A DNA stretch of 64,000 nt, taken from Cognatishimia activa. Its GTDB lineage: Bacteria; Pseudomonadota; Alphaproteobacteria; Rhodobacterales; Rhodobacteraceae. The DNA is taken from positions 656,501 through 720,500 of the forward strand of contig NZ_CP096147.1 in NCBI RefSeq assembly GCF_026016445.1, read 5' to 3'. The notes beneath the pieces are model-generated. The model saw only the letters and a program-made list of their open reading frames with translations. It had not been told where the DNA came from and did not search any database. Shown here one piece after another: positions 26,054 through 35,522 of this stretch (position 1 is its first letter; each line of letters begins with the position of its first letter). The position numbers were made by a program, and so were the translations under genes.

Positions 26054-28000
26054 TTAGCGGTTCATTCGGTTTTCAATGAGGTCATCGACCACGGCGGGTT
26101 CAGCCAGTGTCGAGGTGTCACCCAAAGCGCCATAGTCATTTTCAGCAATCTTACGCAGGATGCGGCGCATGATTTTGCCGGACCGTGTTTTGGGCAGGCT
26201 AGGGGCCCATTGAATAAGGTCTGGGCTGGCAATCGGCCCAATTTCGGAGCGGACCCAAGTGCGTAGCTCTTTGCGCAGCTCCTCAGTTGGTTCTTCGCCA
26301 GCCATCAGAGTGACATAGCAGTAGATGCCTTGCCCTTTGATATCGTGCGGGTAGCCAACCACGGCAGATTCAGCGACCTTCGGATGCGCAACAAGTGCGC
26401 TCTCAACTTCGGCTGTGCCCATACGGTGGCCGGACACGTTGATCACGTCATCCACACGGCCAGTGATCCAATAATCGCCGTCTTCGTCGCGACGGCAGCC
26501 ATCACCCGTGAAATAATAACCCTTATAGTCGGCGAAATAGGTCTGCATAAAGCGCTCGTGGTCGCCCCAAACCGTGCGCATCTGACCAGGCCAGCTGTCT
26601 TTGATGCAGAGGACACCTTCAACGCCATTACCTTCGATCTCATCGCCAGAAGCTGGTTCAAGAACAACGGGTTCAATACCGAAGAAAGGCTTCATGGCTG
26701 ATCCCGGTTTGGTCGCATGTGCGCCGGGCAGGGGGGTCATCAAGTGACCACCGGTTTCGGTTTGCCACCAAGTGTCTACGATTGGGCAGCGACCGCCACC
26801 TACAACTTCGTTGTACCAGTTCCAGGCTTCTGGGTTGATCGGTTCACCCACAGTCCCCAGGACTTTCAGGCTGGACAGGTCGCATTTCTCAACGAACTCA
26901 TTGCCTTGGCCCATAAGAGCGCGGATCGCGGTTGGTGCGGTGTAGAATTGATTGACCTTGTGCTTTTCGCAGACCTGCCAGAAGCGGGAGGCATCCGGAT
27001 AAGTTGGCGTACCTTCAAACATCAGCGTGGTCGCGCCATTCGCCAGAGGTCCATAGACGATATAGCTGTGGCCCGTGACCCAGCCGACATCGGCAGTGCA
27101 CCAGTAGACGTCACCATCGTGGTAATCAAATGTGGTCTCATGCGTCAGGCTGGCGTAAACCAGATAGCCACCAGTGGTATGCACCACGCCTTTCGGCATG
27201 CCGGTGGAACCCGATGTGTAAAGGATGAAGAGCGGGTCTTCCGCGTTCATTTCTTCTGGTGCGCATTCGGTTGAGGCTTCCGTAGCCTTTGCGTTGTAGT
27301 CGACGTCCCTCGCATCGTTCCAAGCAACATCTCCACCAGTGCGGCGTACCACCAGACACTTCACGCTGTCATCACAGCTCTCAAGTGCGATGTCTGCATT
27401 TGCTTTCAGAGGCGTATTGCGCCCCCCACGCGGGGCTTCATCGGCCGTAATAACCACTTTAGCTTCCGAACCATTAACTCGAGCAGACAGAGCGTCTGGC
27501 GAGAAACCGGCAAAAACGATGGAGTGAATAGCGCCAATCCGGGTGCAGGCCAGCATGGCGTAGGCGGCTTCCGGGATCATTGGCATATAAAGCACGACGC
27601 GGTCGCCTTTACCGACACCGAGGTCTTTTAGAACATTGGCCATTCGGTTGGTGCGACGGTAGAGCTCGTCGTAACTGATGTGCAGCGTCTCTTCGCCCAG
27701 ATTATCAGGTTCCCAGATAATCGCGGTCTGATGGCGACGCGTCTCAAGATGGCGATCAATGCAGTTGGTAGACACATTCAACGTGCCATCAGCGTACCAA
27801 TTGATATTTACGTTGCCATATTCATAGCTAACGTCTTTGACCTTGGTGAAAGGTTTGATCCAGTCCACCCTTTTGCCCTGTTCGCGCCAAAACGCTTCCG
27901 GGTCTGCAATGGAAGCCGCGTACATTTCATTGTACTTGGCTTCATCCACATGAGCATTGGCCGCCAGGTCGGCAGCAGGGGCAAATGTTTGTGAGGTCAT
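26054..28000 (-). CDS. acs: acetyl-CoA synthetase
   Basis: A 648-residue AMP-forming acetate-CoA ligase. The P-loop-like [32 protein letters not shown] and [10 protein letters not shown] motifs are present. The C-terminal lysine of [13 protein letters not shown] is the site regulated by acetylation in this family. The ATG at 28000 (MTSQTFAPA) is preceded by AGGATC; the longer open frame is not family-like. It lies 70 bp after the last Liv-type transporter gene on the same strand, so it is probably the distal gene of that operon. A link between uptake of a short-chain acid and its activation is an inference. Confidence 0.96.
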   Translation of the reverse strand: MTSQTFAPAADLAANAHVDEAKYNEMYAASIADPEAFWREQGKRVDWIKPFTKVKDVSYEYGNVNINWYADGTLNVSTNCIDRHLETRRHQTAIIWEPDNLGEETLHISYDELYRRTNRMANVLKDLGVGKGDRVVLYMPMIPEAAYAMLACTRIGAIHSIVFAGFSPDALSARVNGSEAKVVITADEAPRGGRNTPLKANADIALESCDDSVKCLVVRRTGGDVAWNDARDVDYNAKATEASTECAPEEMNAEDPLFILYTSGSTGMPKGVVHTTGGYLVYASLTHETTFDYHDGDVYWCTADVGWVTGHSYIVYGPLANGATTLMFEGTPTYPDASRFWQVCEKHKVNQFYTAPTAIRALMGQGNEFVEKCDLSSLKVLGTVGEPINPEAWNWYNEVVGGGRCPIVDTWWQTETGGHLMTPLPGAHATKPGSAMKPFFGIEPVVLEPASGDEIEGNGVEGVLCIKDSWPGQMRTVWGDHERFMQTYFADYKGYYFTGDGCRRDEDGDYWITGRVDDVINVSGHRMGTAEVESALVAHPKVAESAVVGYPHDIKGQGIYCYVTLMAGEEPTEELRKELRTWVRSEIGPIASPDLIQWAPSLPKTRSGKIMRRILRKIAENDYGALGDTSTLAEPAVVDDLIENRMNR

Positions 28001-28070
28001 CTTTGATCCTATTATTATTCTGCATGTCCTGCGTCCGGAGGAGGGCCGGGCGCAGGATTGCTCCTCCGCG

Positions 28071-28826
28071 TCAGATAGCCAGATATTCGGCGCGGAGTTC
28101 ATCGTTTTCAAGCACTTCCTGCGCGGTACCGTCAAAGACAATGCCGCCGGTATCCAGGATCACAGCGCGATCAGCCAGTTCAAGGGCCCGGATAGCGTTC
28201 TGTTCAACGATGATTGTGGTGATGCCTTGCTCTTTGATGATGCGAAGCGTTTTTTCGATTTCATCCACGATCACAGGGGCAAGACCCTCATAAGGTTCGT
28301 CCAGCAAGAGCACTTTGATGTCACGCGCTAAGGCTCGGGCGATGGCTAGCATTTGCTGCTCACCGCCCGAGAGGGTGACCCCTTCCTGTTTCCGGCGCTC
28401 CCCAAGCCGTGGGAAGAGGTCGTAAAGGCGTTCGATTGACCACCCAATAGGAGGGGCGATTTGCGCAAGTTGCAGGTTTTCTTCAACGGTCAGCCCTGGA
28501 ATGATTGAGCGATCTTCTGGGACTAGTCCGATGCCTGCAGCTGAAGCCTGATAGCTTTGCATTTTGTGCAGCGGCTGGTGATCGAGCCAGATTTCGCCAT
28601 GAGTGACCTGTGGCTCATCCATGCGCGCGATCGAGCGCAGGGTCGAAGTTTTGCCGGCGCCGTTCCGGCCCAAGAGGGCTAGAATTTCACCTTCGTGCAC
28701 GTTGAAGCTGATGTTTTGTACGATGTAGCTTTCGCCGTAGTAGCTTTCCATGTTCCAGACAGACAGAAAGGCCGGGGCGGTTTGCGCGTGGCTTTTTCCT
28801 TTGGAAAAATCTGCGGGTGCATTCAT
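28071..28826 (-). CDS. livF: Liv-type ABC transporter ATP-binding protein (LivF-like)
   Basis: A 251-residue ATPase with Walker [12 protein letters not shown], signature LSGGEQQML and Walker [13 protein letters not shown]. It belongs to the hydrophobic amino acid / carboxylate / urea class of ABC importers. It has an N-terminal extension of about 25 residues compared with LivF. It is read between the LivG-like gene (14 bp upstream) and acs (70 bp downstream). The Liv name marks the family, not a proven substrate. Confidence 0.92.
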   Translation of the reverse strand: MNAPADFSKGKSHAQTAPAFLSVWNMESYYGESYIVQNISFNVHEGEILALLGRNGAGKTSTLRSIARMDEPQVTHGEIWLDHQPLHKMQSYQASAAGIGLVPEDRSIIPGLTVEENLQLAQIAPPIGWSIERLYDLFPRLGERRKQEGVTLSGGEQQMLAIARALARDIKVLLLDEPYEGLAPVIVDEIEKTLRIIKEQGITTIIVEQNAIRALELADRAVILDTGGIVFDGTAQEVLENDELRAEYLAI

Positions 28827-28840
28827 TTTAATGTCCTCCC

Positions 28841-29596
28841 TTACGCCGCTTCGCCAAGGTACGCTTCGCGCACTTTGGGGTGGCCCTTGATATTGTCTGG
28901 GGTGTCTTCAACAAGCGGAGTGCCCTGCGCCAGAACAGTGATACGTTCTGCCAGCGAGAAGACCACATGCATGTCGTGTTCAATGATGGCGATAGTAATG
29001 TCGCGCTCTTCTTTGATCTGCTTCAGCAGATCGATTGTGTTGTTGGTATCCGCCCGCGCCATGCCAGCGGTGGGCTCGTCCAGCAATAAGAGCCGGGGCT
29101 CCTGCGCAAGACACATACCAATTTCCAGACGACGTTTATCACCGCGAGACATAGCGGCCGCGTGCATTTCGCGTTTGTCTGCCATGTTCATATCGACCAG
29201 CATCTTCTCTGCCGCTTCCACGATCTCCTTTTCGGACATCATGTTTTCGATGCCATGCAGGCGAAAGGCGCCATCACGTTTGGCAAAGATCGGGATCATC
29301 ATGTTTTCCAGAACGCTGAGATCTCCGAAGATCTCTGGGGTCTGAAACACGCGAGAAATACCCATCTGATTGATCTGATATGGCGTGCGCCCCAGAACAG
29401 ATTGGCCATCAAACATGACCGAGCCAGTGTCCGGGATCAGCTTGCCCACGAGACAGTTCAGCAGAGTGGATTTGCCTGCACCGTTTGGCCCAATGATGGC
29501 GTGGACTGTGTTTTCTGCCACATCAAGGTTCACATCTCCCAGCGCTTGAAGGCCACCGAAGCGTTTCCCCACGTCTTTGACTTCTAGAATACCCAT
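28841..29596 (-). CDS. livG: Liv-type ABC transporter ATP-binding protein (LivG-like)
   Basis: A 251-residue ATPase with Walker A IIGPNGAGKST, the LivG-typical insert after it, signature MSRGDKRRLEIG and Walker B LLLDEPTAGMARADT. The signature reads SRGDKR rather than LSGGQ, as seen in some urea/amide-type LivG proteins. It forms a heterodimer with the LivF-like protein. Tight spacing (12 bp) to the LivM-like permease supports an operon. Confidence 0.92.
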   Translation of the reverse strand: MGILEVKDVGKRFGGLQALGDVNLDVAENTVHAIIGPNGAGKSTLLNCLVGKLIPDTGSVMFDGQSVLGRTPYQINQMGISRVFQTPEIFGDLSVLENMMIPIFAKRDGAFRLHGIENMMSEKEIVEAAEKMLVDMNMADKREMHAAAMSRGDKRRLEIGMCLAQEPRLLLLDEPTAGMARADTNNTIDLLKQIKEERDITIAIIEHDMHVVFSLAERITVLAQGTPLVEDTPDNIKGHPKVREAYLGEAA

Positions 29597-29608
29597 CAGT
29601 CGCTCTCC

Positions 29609-30814
29609 TTATTCCGCAGGGGTGGTTTTGGTGGCAGGTTCTTCAGACCGGCGATTGAACATCTTGCGAATGCGCTGCCCGCCTTCGACCAGACCGCCTG
29701 GTAGGAAGATCACAATAGCCATGAACATCAGACCCAGAGTCAGGTGCCAGCCTTTGCCGATGAAGGGGTGGATGATGGTCACCATGAAGTCTTCAAGCCC
29801 ATCGGGCAGGAAGGCAAACCATTGATGCAGCAGGTTGTCATTGATCTTAGAGAAGATGTTCTCGAAGTATTTGATCAGACCTGCACCCAGAACTGGGCCG
29901 ATCAAAGTGCCAACACCGCCAAGGATGGTCATCAGAACCACCTCACCAGAGGCTGTCCACTGCATGCGCTCTGCACCCACCTGAGGGTCCATCGCAGCCA
30001 TCAGTCCGCCTGCAAGACCGGCGTACATGCCTGAGATCACGAAGCAGGCCAGCATATAGGGGCCGGTGTTCAGGCCCGTATAGTTCATACGCTGCTGGTT
30101 CGACTTCACCGCTTTCAACATCAGACCAAAGGGGCTGCGGAAGATGCGGATTGCCAGATAGAAGGCCACCAGCATCATGAAGCCACAGATGTAGTAGCCC
30201 CAGTTGAAGGTCCAGAGCCAGCCAGCCACGGGCAGTTCAAAGCTAGAACTGACTTCCATGCCAAAGAGGGATGGTTTCGGGATGTTGCCATCCACAGATG
30301 AGCCACCTCCCAGGAATTGCGGCAGAATGCGCGGATCGTTGAGGTTTGTCTGAAGGCCAGTTTCACCGCCAGTGATCGGTGTCAGAACAGAAGCCGCGAG
30401 CGCAAAGGCCATCTGAGCGAATGCCAGGGTCAGGATCGAAAAGTAGATGCCTGAGCGTCGCAATGAAATCCAACCAATGGCCAACGAGATGACACCGGCG
30501 ATGATGGTAGAAAAGATGATCGCAGGGATCACGTTGATCGACAGCAGCTTCATCATCCACATGCCAGCATAGGAGCCTGCACCCAGGAAGGCAGCGTGGC
30601 CGAAGGACAGGTAGCCAGTGAGGCCAAAGAGGATGTTAAAGCCAATCGCGAAGATTCCGAAGATCACGAAGCGCTGCATCAGATCTGGGTAGCCTGCATT
30701 GAACTGCGCCAATCCAGAGCCTTCAGGGAAGGGGTTCAAGATGATCGGTGCAAGCAGCACGAGCGCTGCGACGATCAGGAGAAGGGATGTGTCTTTTTTA
30801 TTGAGACCAAACAT
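29609..30814 (-). CDS. livM: Liv-type ABC transporter permease (LivM-like)
   Basis: A 401-residue inner-membrane permease with about ten helices, including the conserved [18 protein letters not shown] and the C-terminal [10 protein letters not shown]. The coupling region with [15 protein letters not shown] is typical of LivM. A long periplasmic loop (about residues 140-200) is larger than in classical LivM and could help select the substrate. It starts three bases after the LivH-like stop. Confidence 0.92.
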   Translation of the reverse strand: MFGLNKKDTSLLLIVAALVLLAPIILNPFPEGSGLAQFNAGYPDLMQRFVIFGIFAIGFNILFGLTGYLSFGHAAFLGAGSYAGMWMMKLLSINVIPAIIFSTIIAGVISLAIGWISLRRSGIYFSILTLAFAQMAFALAASVLTPITGGETGLQTNLNDPRILPQFLGGGSSVDGNIPKPSLFGMEVSSSFELPVAGWLWTFNWGYYICGFMMLVAFYLAIRIFRSPFGLMLKAVKSNQQRMNYTGLNTGPYMLACFVISGMYAGLAGGLMAAMDPQVGAERMQWTASGEVVLMTILGGVGTLIGPVLGAGLIKYFENIFSKINDNLLHQWFAFLPDGLEDFMVTIIHPFIGKGWHLTLGLMFMAIVIFLPGGLVEGGQRIRKMFNRRSEEPATKTTPAE

Positions 30815-30817
30815 GAA

Positions 30818-31858
30818 TTAGTCCTCCATCACACCGCGGCGACCCAAAAGGCCCCGTGGACGCGTTAGCAGAATGACGATGGCTGCGAGGTAGATGACAA
30901 CCTGATTCACACCGGGCAGCAGCTCGATGACTTGGCGCATGGAAGCAAAGCTCTCCAGCACACCCAGAACAAAACCCGCCAGAACCGCACCGGGCAGAGA
31001 ACCCATGCCTCCGACAACAACCACAACAAAGGAGATCACGAGGAAATCCATGCCCATGTGGTAGTTGGGTGAGTTAATCGGCGTGTACATCACGCCTGCC
31101 AGACCAGCGACAGCGGCGGCGATACCAAACATGATGGTAAAGCGGCGATCGATGTTGATGCCCAGCAAGCCAACCGTTTCCCGATCTGCCATGCCAGCAC
31201 GTACTACCATTCCAAAGGTGGTGAATTGCAGGAAGGCAAAGACGGCACCAATCAGGATCATCGCGAAGCAGAAGTAAACGATCCGCCAGTATGGATAGAT
31301 GATTGCACCGGGCTCAAAGCCCACAAGCGCACCGAAATCCAAAGAACCGACAAAAGCCTGTGGGGCAGGGGCCGGGATCTGGTTTGCACCGAAGTAATAC
31401 TTGATGATTTCCTGCAGAACGATAGCCAGACCAAAGGTCACAAGGATCTGATCCGCATGAGGACGCTTGTAGAAGTGTTTGATCAGTCCGCGTTCCATCA
31501 GAACGCCGATGCCAATCATGACAGGGATCGCAAACAGAATGGAGAGTGGGACCGCCCAGTCTATGATCGTGGCCCCCGTCGTTTCCCCAAAGATGTCGTA
31601 GATGTAAGGCACATCGACTTTCAGCGGATTACCCAAAAAGTCTTTTCTAGTCGGGTCCACGACCTCGTGGCTGAGCGTAAGCAGCCGGCTTAGGGTGACC
31701 GTGCAGAAGGCCCCAAGCATGAACAGCGCCCCGTGGGCGAAGTTCACAACACCTAGGGTGCCGAAAATAAGAGTAAGCCCCAGCGCGATCAGCGCATAGG
31801 CCGAGCCCTTATCGAGCCCGTTTAGGATTTGAAGAATAATTGCGTCCATGATCCCCAC
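30818..31858 (-). CDS. livH: Liv-type ABC transporter permease (LivH-like)
   Basis: A 346-residue permease with the LivH opening GSAYALIALGLTLIFGTLGVVNFAHGALFMLGAF and the C-terminal GGMGSLPGAVLAGFVLGVLESF. A loop of about 50 residues near 50-100 is an insertion relative to LivH. It pairs with the LivM-like protein. The upstream gap to the binding-protein gene carries two strong stem-loops likely to lower expression of the membrane genes relative to the binding protein. Confidence 0.92.
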   Translation of the reverse strand: MGIMDAIILQILNGLDKGSAYALIALGLTLIFGTLGVVNFAHGALFMLGAFCTVTLSRLLTLSHEVVDPTRKDFLGNPLKVDVPYIYDIFGETTGATIIDWAVPLSILFAIPVMIGIGVLMERGLIKHFYKRPHADQILVTFGLAIVLQEIIKYYFGANQIPAPAPQAFVGSLDFGALVGFEPGAIIYPYWRIVYFCFAMILIGAVFAFLQFTTFGMVVRAGMADRETVGLLGINIDRRFTIMFGIAAAVAGLAGVMYTPINSPNYHMGMDFLVISFVVVVVGGMGSLPGAVLAGFVLGVLESFASMRQVIELLPGVNQVVIYLAAIVILLTRPRGLLGRRGVMED

Positions 31859-31875
31859 CGTGGATTTGGTGTGTT

Positions 31876-31966
31876 GGGCATCTCCTCCCCAGGGAGAAAG
31901 GAGATGCCCTCTCCGTCGCTTAACCGTGTGTGTGAAACAGCGCTGGGTCTGTCGGGAACCCAGCGC
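31876..31966 (-). promoter_or_regulatory. two stem-loops between binding-protein gene and livH
   Basis: A perfect 11-bp stem GGGCATCTCCT/AGGAGATGCCC (31876-31886 with 31899-31909) and a perfect 9-bp stem GCGCTGGGT/ACCCAGCGC (31940-31948 with 31958-31966). No U-tract follows, so mRNA protection or partial termination is more likely than full termination. Confidence 0.65.
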
Positions 31967-31975
31967 CGAGGGAGG

Positions 31976-33331
31976 TTATGCGCCCGGGTTGCAGGAACCC
32001 AGCTCGCCACCGAAGATCGACGCGTCATAAGACACTTGCGCCGCCGGGGTAACGTCAACGATTTCGAGCAAGTCGAACTCGTTGTCTGGGTTCTCTTTAC
32101 CTTTCACGACCAGCACGTCTTTGAAGCACTGGTGATCTTCGGCACGATAGAGGGTTGGGCCGTTGCCCAGACCGTCGAACTCGTAGCCTTCGAGAGCTTC
32201 TGCAACCGCACATGGGTTGAAGGAGCCCGCACGCTGGACTGCATCTGCATATAGGAGCGTCTGACAGTAAACGGTGTGCGCCGCCTGAGATGGTGGGAAG
32301 CCGTATTTCTGGCCGAAGGACTGAACGAAGGCGTTGGTGCCTGCGTAGCGAGAGCCCGCCACATTTTCCAAGGACCAGTGCCAGTTGGTGGATCCGAAGA
32401 TACCAGCAACGTTTTTACCAGCACCACGTGCCATCAGACGGGAATAAAGCGGTACGATGATTTCAAAGTTCTTACCATTCGCCTCTGCTGCACGCAGACC
32501 AAACTGAACCGCAGAGGTCAGCGAGTTCACCATGTTGCCGCCATAGTGGTTCAGAACCAGAACGTCCGCGCCGGAGTTCAGAACTGGTGCCACATAGGAC
32601 GAGAAGTCTGTTTGTGCGAGTGGTGTTTTCACCGCTGCAACAGTTTCCCAGCCCATAGCTTCTGTAGATGTGCGTACCGCTTCTTCTGTGGTGTAACCCC
32701 AGTTGTAGTCCGCGGTCAGGTGATAGGCTTTACGATCCTTGCCGTAGTTCTTGGCCAAGATTGGCGCAAGCGCCGCACCAGACATGTAGGAGTTAAAGAA
32801 GTGACGGAAACCATTGGCTTTCTTGTCTTTACCAGTGGTGTCATTGGAGTGGGTCAGACCTGCCATGAAGATGATGCCAGCTTCTTGGCAAAGCGCTTGT
32901 ACAGCAACCGCAACACCAGAAGAAGAACCACCGGTGATCATCACTGCGCCATCTTTTTCGATCATGGAGCGAGCAGAAGCGCGCGCTGCATCTGGTTTGG
33001 TTTGCGTATCACCGGTGACGAATTCAACCTTTTTGCCCAGAATGCCTGAGCCATTCAGCGCTTTGGAGCTGAAGGTGTTCATCATGCCGCCGTCGCCACC
33101 ACCGTTAAGGTGCTCAACCGCCAGCTCATAAGCGCGCAATTCGTCTGCACCCTCATCCGCATAAGGACCGGTTTGTGGAACGTTAAAGCCAAGCGTCACG
33201 GTGGAACCGGTTGGTTCGTTAGTGAAGGCAGAGGCAGAGCTCGCAGTAAAGATTGTTGGAACGGCAAGACCCGCACCAGCCACCGCACCTGTTTTCAGGA
33301 CGCCGCGACGAGAAACAGTCGTTTTAGACAT
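31976..33331 (-). CDS. Liv/Urt-type periplasmic binding protein with Tat signal
   Basis: A 451-residue solute-binding protein of the branched-chain amino acid / urea / short-chain amide superfamily. The N-terminus has a twin-arginine signal (SRRGVLKTG, hydrophobic core, ASSASAF), as in UrtA and AmiC-type proteins. The core shows LGFNVPQTGPYADEG and ITGGSSSGVAVAVQ. The start MSKTTVSRRG is preceded by GGGAGG. It is the first gene of a probable six-gene operon ending with acs. The substrate is unknown; the acs link makes a short-chain acid or amide plausible. Confidence 0.9.
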   Translation of the reverse strand: MSKTTVSRRGVLKTGAVAGAGLAVPTIFTASSASAFTNEPTGSTVTLGFNVPQTGPYADEGADELRAYELAVEHLNGGGDGGMMNTFSSKALNGSGILGKKVEFVTGDTQTKPDAARASARSMIEKDGAVMITGGSSSGVAVAVQALCQEAGIIFMAGLTHSNDTTGKDKKANGFRHFFNSYMSGAALAPILAKNYGKDRKAYHLTADYNWGYTTEEAVRTSTEAMGWETVAAVKTPLAQTDFSSYVAPVLNSGADVLVLNHYGGNMVNSLTSAVQFGLRAAEANGKNFEIIVPLYSRLMARGAGKNVAGIFGSTNWHWSLENVAGSRYAGTNAFVQSFGQKYGFPPSQAAHTVYCQTLLYADAVQRAGSFNPCAVAEALEGYEFDGLGNGPTLYRAEDHQCFKDVLVVKGKENPDNEFDLLEIVDVTPAAQVSYDASIFGGELGSCNPGA

Positions 33332-33460
33332 TATTTTCCTCCCTTTGGAATGTTGCACTGACCGGCTCCTCTTCCGTTCAGTACGCGCATTTACATGCCA
33401 TTGCATTTTCGTGGGAAATCAGAAAACTTATCAATAAGAGCCCGTAACAAAAGAAAAAAA

Positions 33461-33505
33461 TTGTAAAATTTCTTTCTGGAGTTAGGGTTGGTTTGTAAAG
33501 TTATT
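33461..33505. promoter_or_regulatory. repeated TTGTAAA motif in divergent promoter
   Basis: TTGTAAAATTTCTTT (33461-33475) and TTTGTAAAGTTATT (33492-33505) lie 31 bp apart in the gap between the binding-protein gene and the XRE regulator. They resemble, from memory, the RamB operator (TTTGCAAAGTT on one strand), and the adjacent regulator is RamB-like. An autoregulatory and operon-control site is inferred. Confidence 0.45.
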
Positions 33506-33508
33506 ATT

Positions 33509-33519
33509 CTGCCGTGCAG
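33509..33519. promoter_or_regulatory. PhaR-type CTGC-N3-GCAG site near the XRE regulator
   Basis: CTGC-CGT-GCAG, 28 bp before the regulator ATG. The flank TTATT-CTGC is shared with the first phaP site (4688-4696). With eight fixed bases, one chance match is expected in about 65 kb, so the site alone is suggestive rather than proof. Confidence 0.5.
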
Positions 33520-33547
33520 AAAGCCGTTGAAATGACGAGGAAATGCG

Positions 33548-34774
33548 ATGCCGGAAAACAGACTGATCGGAAGTCGGATACGCGAACGCCGTGCTTTGGC
33601 AGGAAAAAGGCAGGCGGAATTGGCCAAAGCGGTGGGAATCTCACCGAGCTATCTCAACCTGATCGAGCATAATAAGCGAAAAATCGGTGGCAAACTCCTG
33701 ATCGATATTGCCCAGGAATTGGATGTTGACGTTGCGTTGTTAAGTCAGGGTGCTGAGGCAAACCTTGCTGCCAGTCTGCGTCATGCAGCAGATGATTGGC
33801 CGGAAGTGGAACCTGAAGTCGATAGGATTGACGAGTTTGCCGGACGGTTTCCAGGATGGGCTCAGCTGGTGACATTGGGGCACGAACAGGTCATGAAACT
33901 TGAGCGCGTGGTAGAGGCATTGTCAGACCGAATGGCCTACGATCCGCTGCTTTCGACTTCGATGCATGAAGTCCTGTCAACGGTAACAGCCATTCGCTCA
34001 ACCGCGTCAATCCTGGCAGAGAACAAAGAAATCGGACCTGAATGGCAGGCGCGATTCCTGCGCAATATCAATGAAGATAGCGCTCGCCTGGCCGAAAGCG
34101 CTCAGGCTCTCGTTCATTTCTTGGATGCGGGCAGCGAAAATCCAGCCGCAGCAGCGACACCTCAGCAAGAGATTGAGCAATTCCTAAGTGGACACGGTTA
34201 CAATTTCCCGGGGCTTGAAACTGCGACCGGCGACCCAGAGGCGCTGATAGCCGATGCGGATGAACTCCAGACCGTCGCGGCACGCAAGCAGGCCCTGGAG
34301 CTCTTGGAGCAGTATAGTCGAGACGCCGCGAAAATGCCTATGACAACTATGAGATCAGCCATTCAGGCCAATGGGTTAGACCCTTCAAAACTGGCAACGC
34401 TTTTCGAAGTGTCACCTGGAACGGCACTCCGTCGGCTGGCGATGATGCCGGCTGATGTGCTGAACGTTGATGTGGGGCTTGTGGTCTGTGACGCGCCGGG
34501 GAGTCTGCAGTTTCACCGTAAGCTGGAAGGCTTTGGCGCTCGTCGTTTTATGGCGACACGTGCGCAATGGCCGCTGTTTGAAGCGCTAAGTCGACCTATG
34601 CAACCCATTCGCAGGACTGTAGAAGTGCCTGACTACGAGTTTCAGAAGTTTGAGTGTTTTGCGGTGGCGGAACCTATCAACGCGATGAGTTTTGACGAGA
34701 TGCCAATCTATGTCGCTTACATGCTGATCGTGCCATCAGCCTATTACCAAGGCAGTGAAGGGCAGGTGAAATAA
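33548..34774 (+). CDS. XRE-family regulator, short-chain acyl-CoA (ScfR/RamB-like) type with DHp-like hairpin
   Basis: A 408-residue transcription regulator. The N-terminal XRE helix-turn-helix (residues 8-63; GISPSYLNLIEHNKRKIGGKLL) is typical of the RamB/short-chain fatty acyl-CoA regulator group that controls acetate and propionate genes. Residues about 138-195 look like a histidine-kinase dimerisation hairpin, with His140 in MHEVLSTVTAIRSTASIL followed by RFLRNINEDSARLAESAQAL, but no ATPase domain follows. The C-terminal part (about 270-405; ALRRLAMMP, KFECFAVAEPIN) matches the acyl-CoA-sensing end of the family. It is divergent from the transporter-acs operon. Confidence 0.85.
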   Translation: MPENRLIGSRIRERRALAGKRQAELAKAVGISPSYLNLIEHNKRKIGGKLLIDIAQELDVDVALLSQGAEANLAASLRHAADDWPEVEPEVDRIDEFAGRFPGWAQLVTLGHEQVMKLERVVEALSDRMAYDPLLSTSMHEVLSTVTAIRSTASILAENKEIGPEWQARFLRNINEDSARLAESAQALVHFLDAGSENPAAAATPQQEIEQFLSGHGYNFPGLETATGDPEALIADADELQTVAARKQALELLEQYSRDAAKMPMTTMRSAIQANGLDPSKLATLFEVSPGTALRRLAMMPADVLNVDVGLVVCDAPGSLQFHRKLEGFGARRFMATRAQWPLFEALSRPMQPIRRTVEVPDYEFQKFECFAVAEPINAMSFDEMPIYVAYMLIVPSAYYQGSEGQVK

Positions 34775-34881
34775 GAGTTTAGTCTCAATGTGCGACCATT
34801 TGGGTGTTTGAAAACACTTGGTTTTTGAGGCGTGGTGGATAAGAATATCTGAACGCGAGCTTTTGCAATGGGGAGAGAGGC

Positions 34882-35247
34882 ATGGGCAAGCGAGTTCTTC
34901 TGATCGAGGATGAACCGAATATTATTGAAGCGATCAGCTTCATCCTATCAAGAGATGGGTGGGACGTTGCCACGCATTCCAATGGCCACACGGCTGTGGA
35001 GGCGATCAAGCAGCGTGAGCCGGACGTGATCATATTAGATGTCATGCTTCCGGGGCGAAGCGGATATGAAATATTGAACGACATCCGTGGGGATGACGCA
35101 TTGAGGGTATTGCCTGTATTGATGCTGACTGCGCGCGGGCAATCTAAAGACCGAGAAATGGCTGAAAAGGCCGGGGCGAACATGTTCATGACTAAGCCCT
35201 TCTCGAATGCGGATGTCTTAAATGCAGTGAAGGAACTCGCCGCGTAA
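34882..35247 (+). CDS. single-domain response regulator (CheY-like)
   Basis: A 121-residue stand-alone receiver. The acidic pocket is IEDEP (Glu9-Asp10-Glu11), phospho-acceptor Asp53 (IILDVMLPG), Thr83 (MLTARG) and Lys105 (FMTKPF). There is no output domain, so it must act on a partner protein. GGGGAGAGAGG seven bases upstream marks the start. It lies between the XRE regulator with a DHp-like hairpin and the transporter-kinase gene, and its stop overlaps the next start by one base (TAATG), so this is a translationally coupled operon. Confidence 0.92.
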   Translation: MGKRVLLIEDEPNIIEAISFILSRDGWDVATHSNGHTAVEAIKQREPDVIILDVMLPGRSGYEILNDIRGDDALRVLPVLMLTARGQSKDREMAEKAGANMFMTKPFSNADVLNAVKELAA

Positions 35248-35522
35248 TGCGCGGGCCGCGTTCATCTGTATTCTTAGAACGGCAGACTTACCGCCGCCGG
35301 CGTCTGATTGACTGGATCAAAATGCTACCTCTGATCGGGCTGGTCTTATGGCTGGTCCCGCTTCTGTGGACGACAGAGGGAGCAGATCAGGTCTCAAGTG
35401 CGGATGCGATCATCTATATCTTTGTGATCTGGTTTATTTTGGTTTTGGCCAAGGCACTTTCAGCGCGCGCTTTGAAAGATGTCGACGGCGAGGACAATAA
35501 GGCGAGAAGCGACAATGGGTAG
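35247..35522 (+). CDS. small membrane protein of the symporter-kinase operon
   Basis: A 91-residue protein with a basic N-terminus (ERQTYRRRRLIDW), two membrane helices and an acidic polar tail. I recognise no named family. Its layout recalls the small DUF4212-type partners encoded beside SSS transporters such as ActP. The ATG overlaps the upstream stop by one base, and its own stop overlaps the start of the transporter-kinase gene by eight bases. The three genes are thus tightly coupled, and it may be a small subunit of the sensor. Confidence 0.75.
   Translation: MRGPRSSVFLERQTYRRRRLIDWIKMLPLIGLVLWLVPLLWTTEGADQVSSADAIIYIFVIWFILVLAKALSARALKDVDGEDNKARSDNG

Noticed and set aside
28695..29345. 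A 216-codon plus-strand frame across the LivF/LivG genes
   Set aside because: Ser/Arg-rich shadow of two well-supported ABC ATPases.
32276..33049. A 257-codon plus-strand frame opposite the Tat-exported binding protein
   Set aside because: The translation is Cys/Arg/His-rich without any motif, while the minus-strand frame is a clear binding protein.
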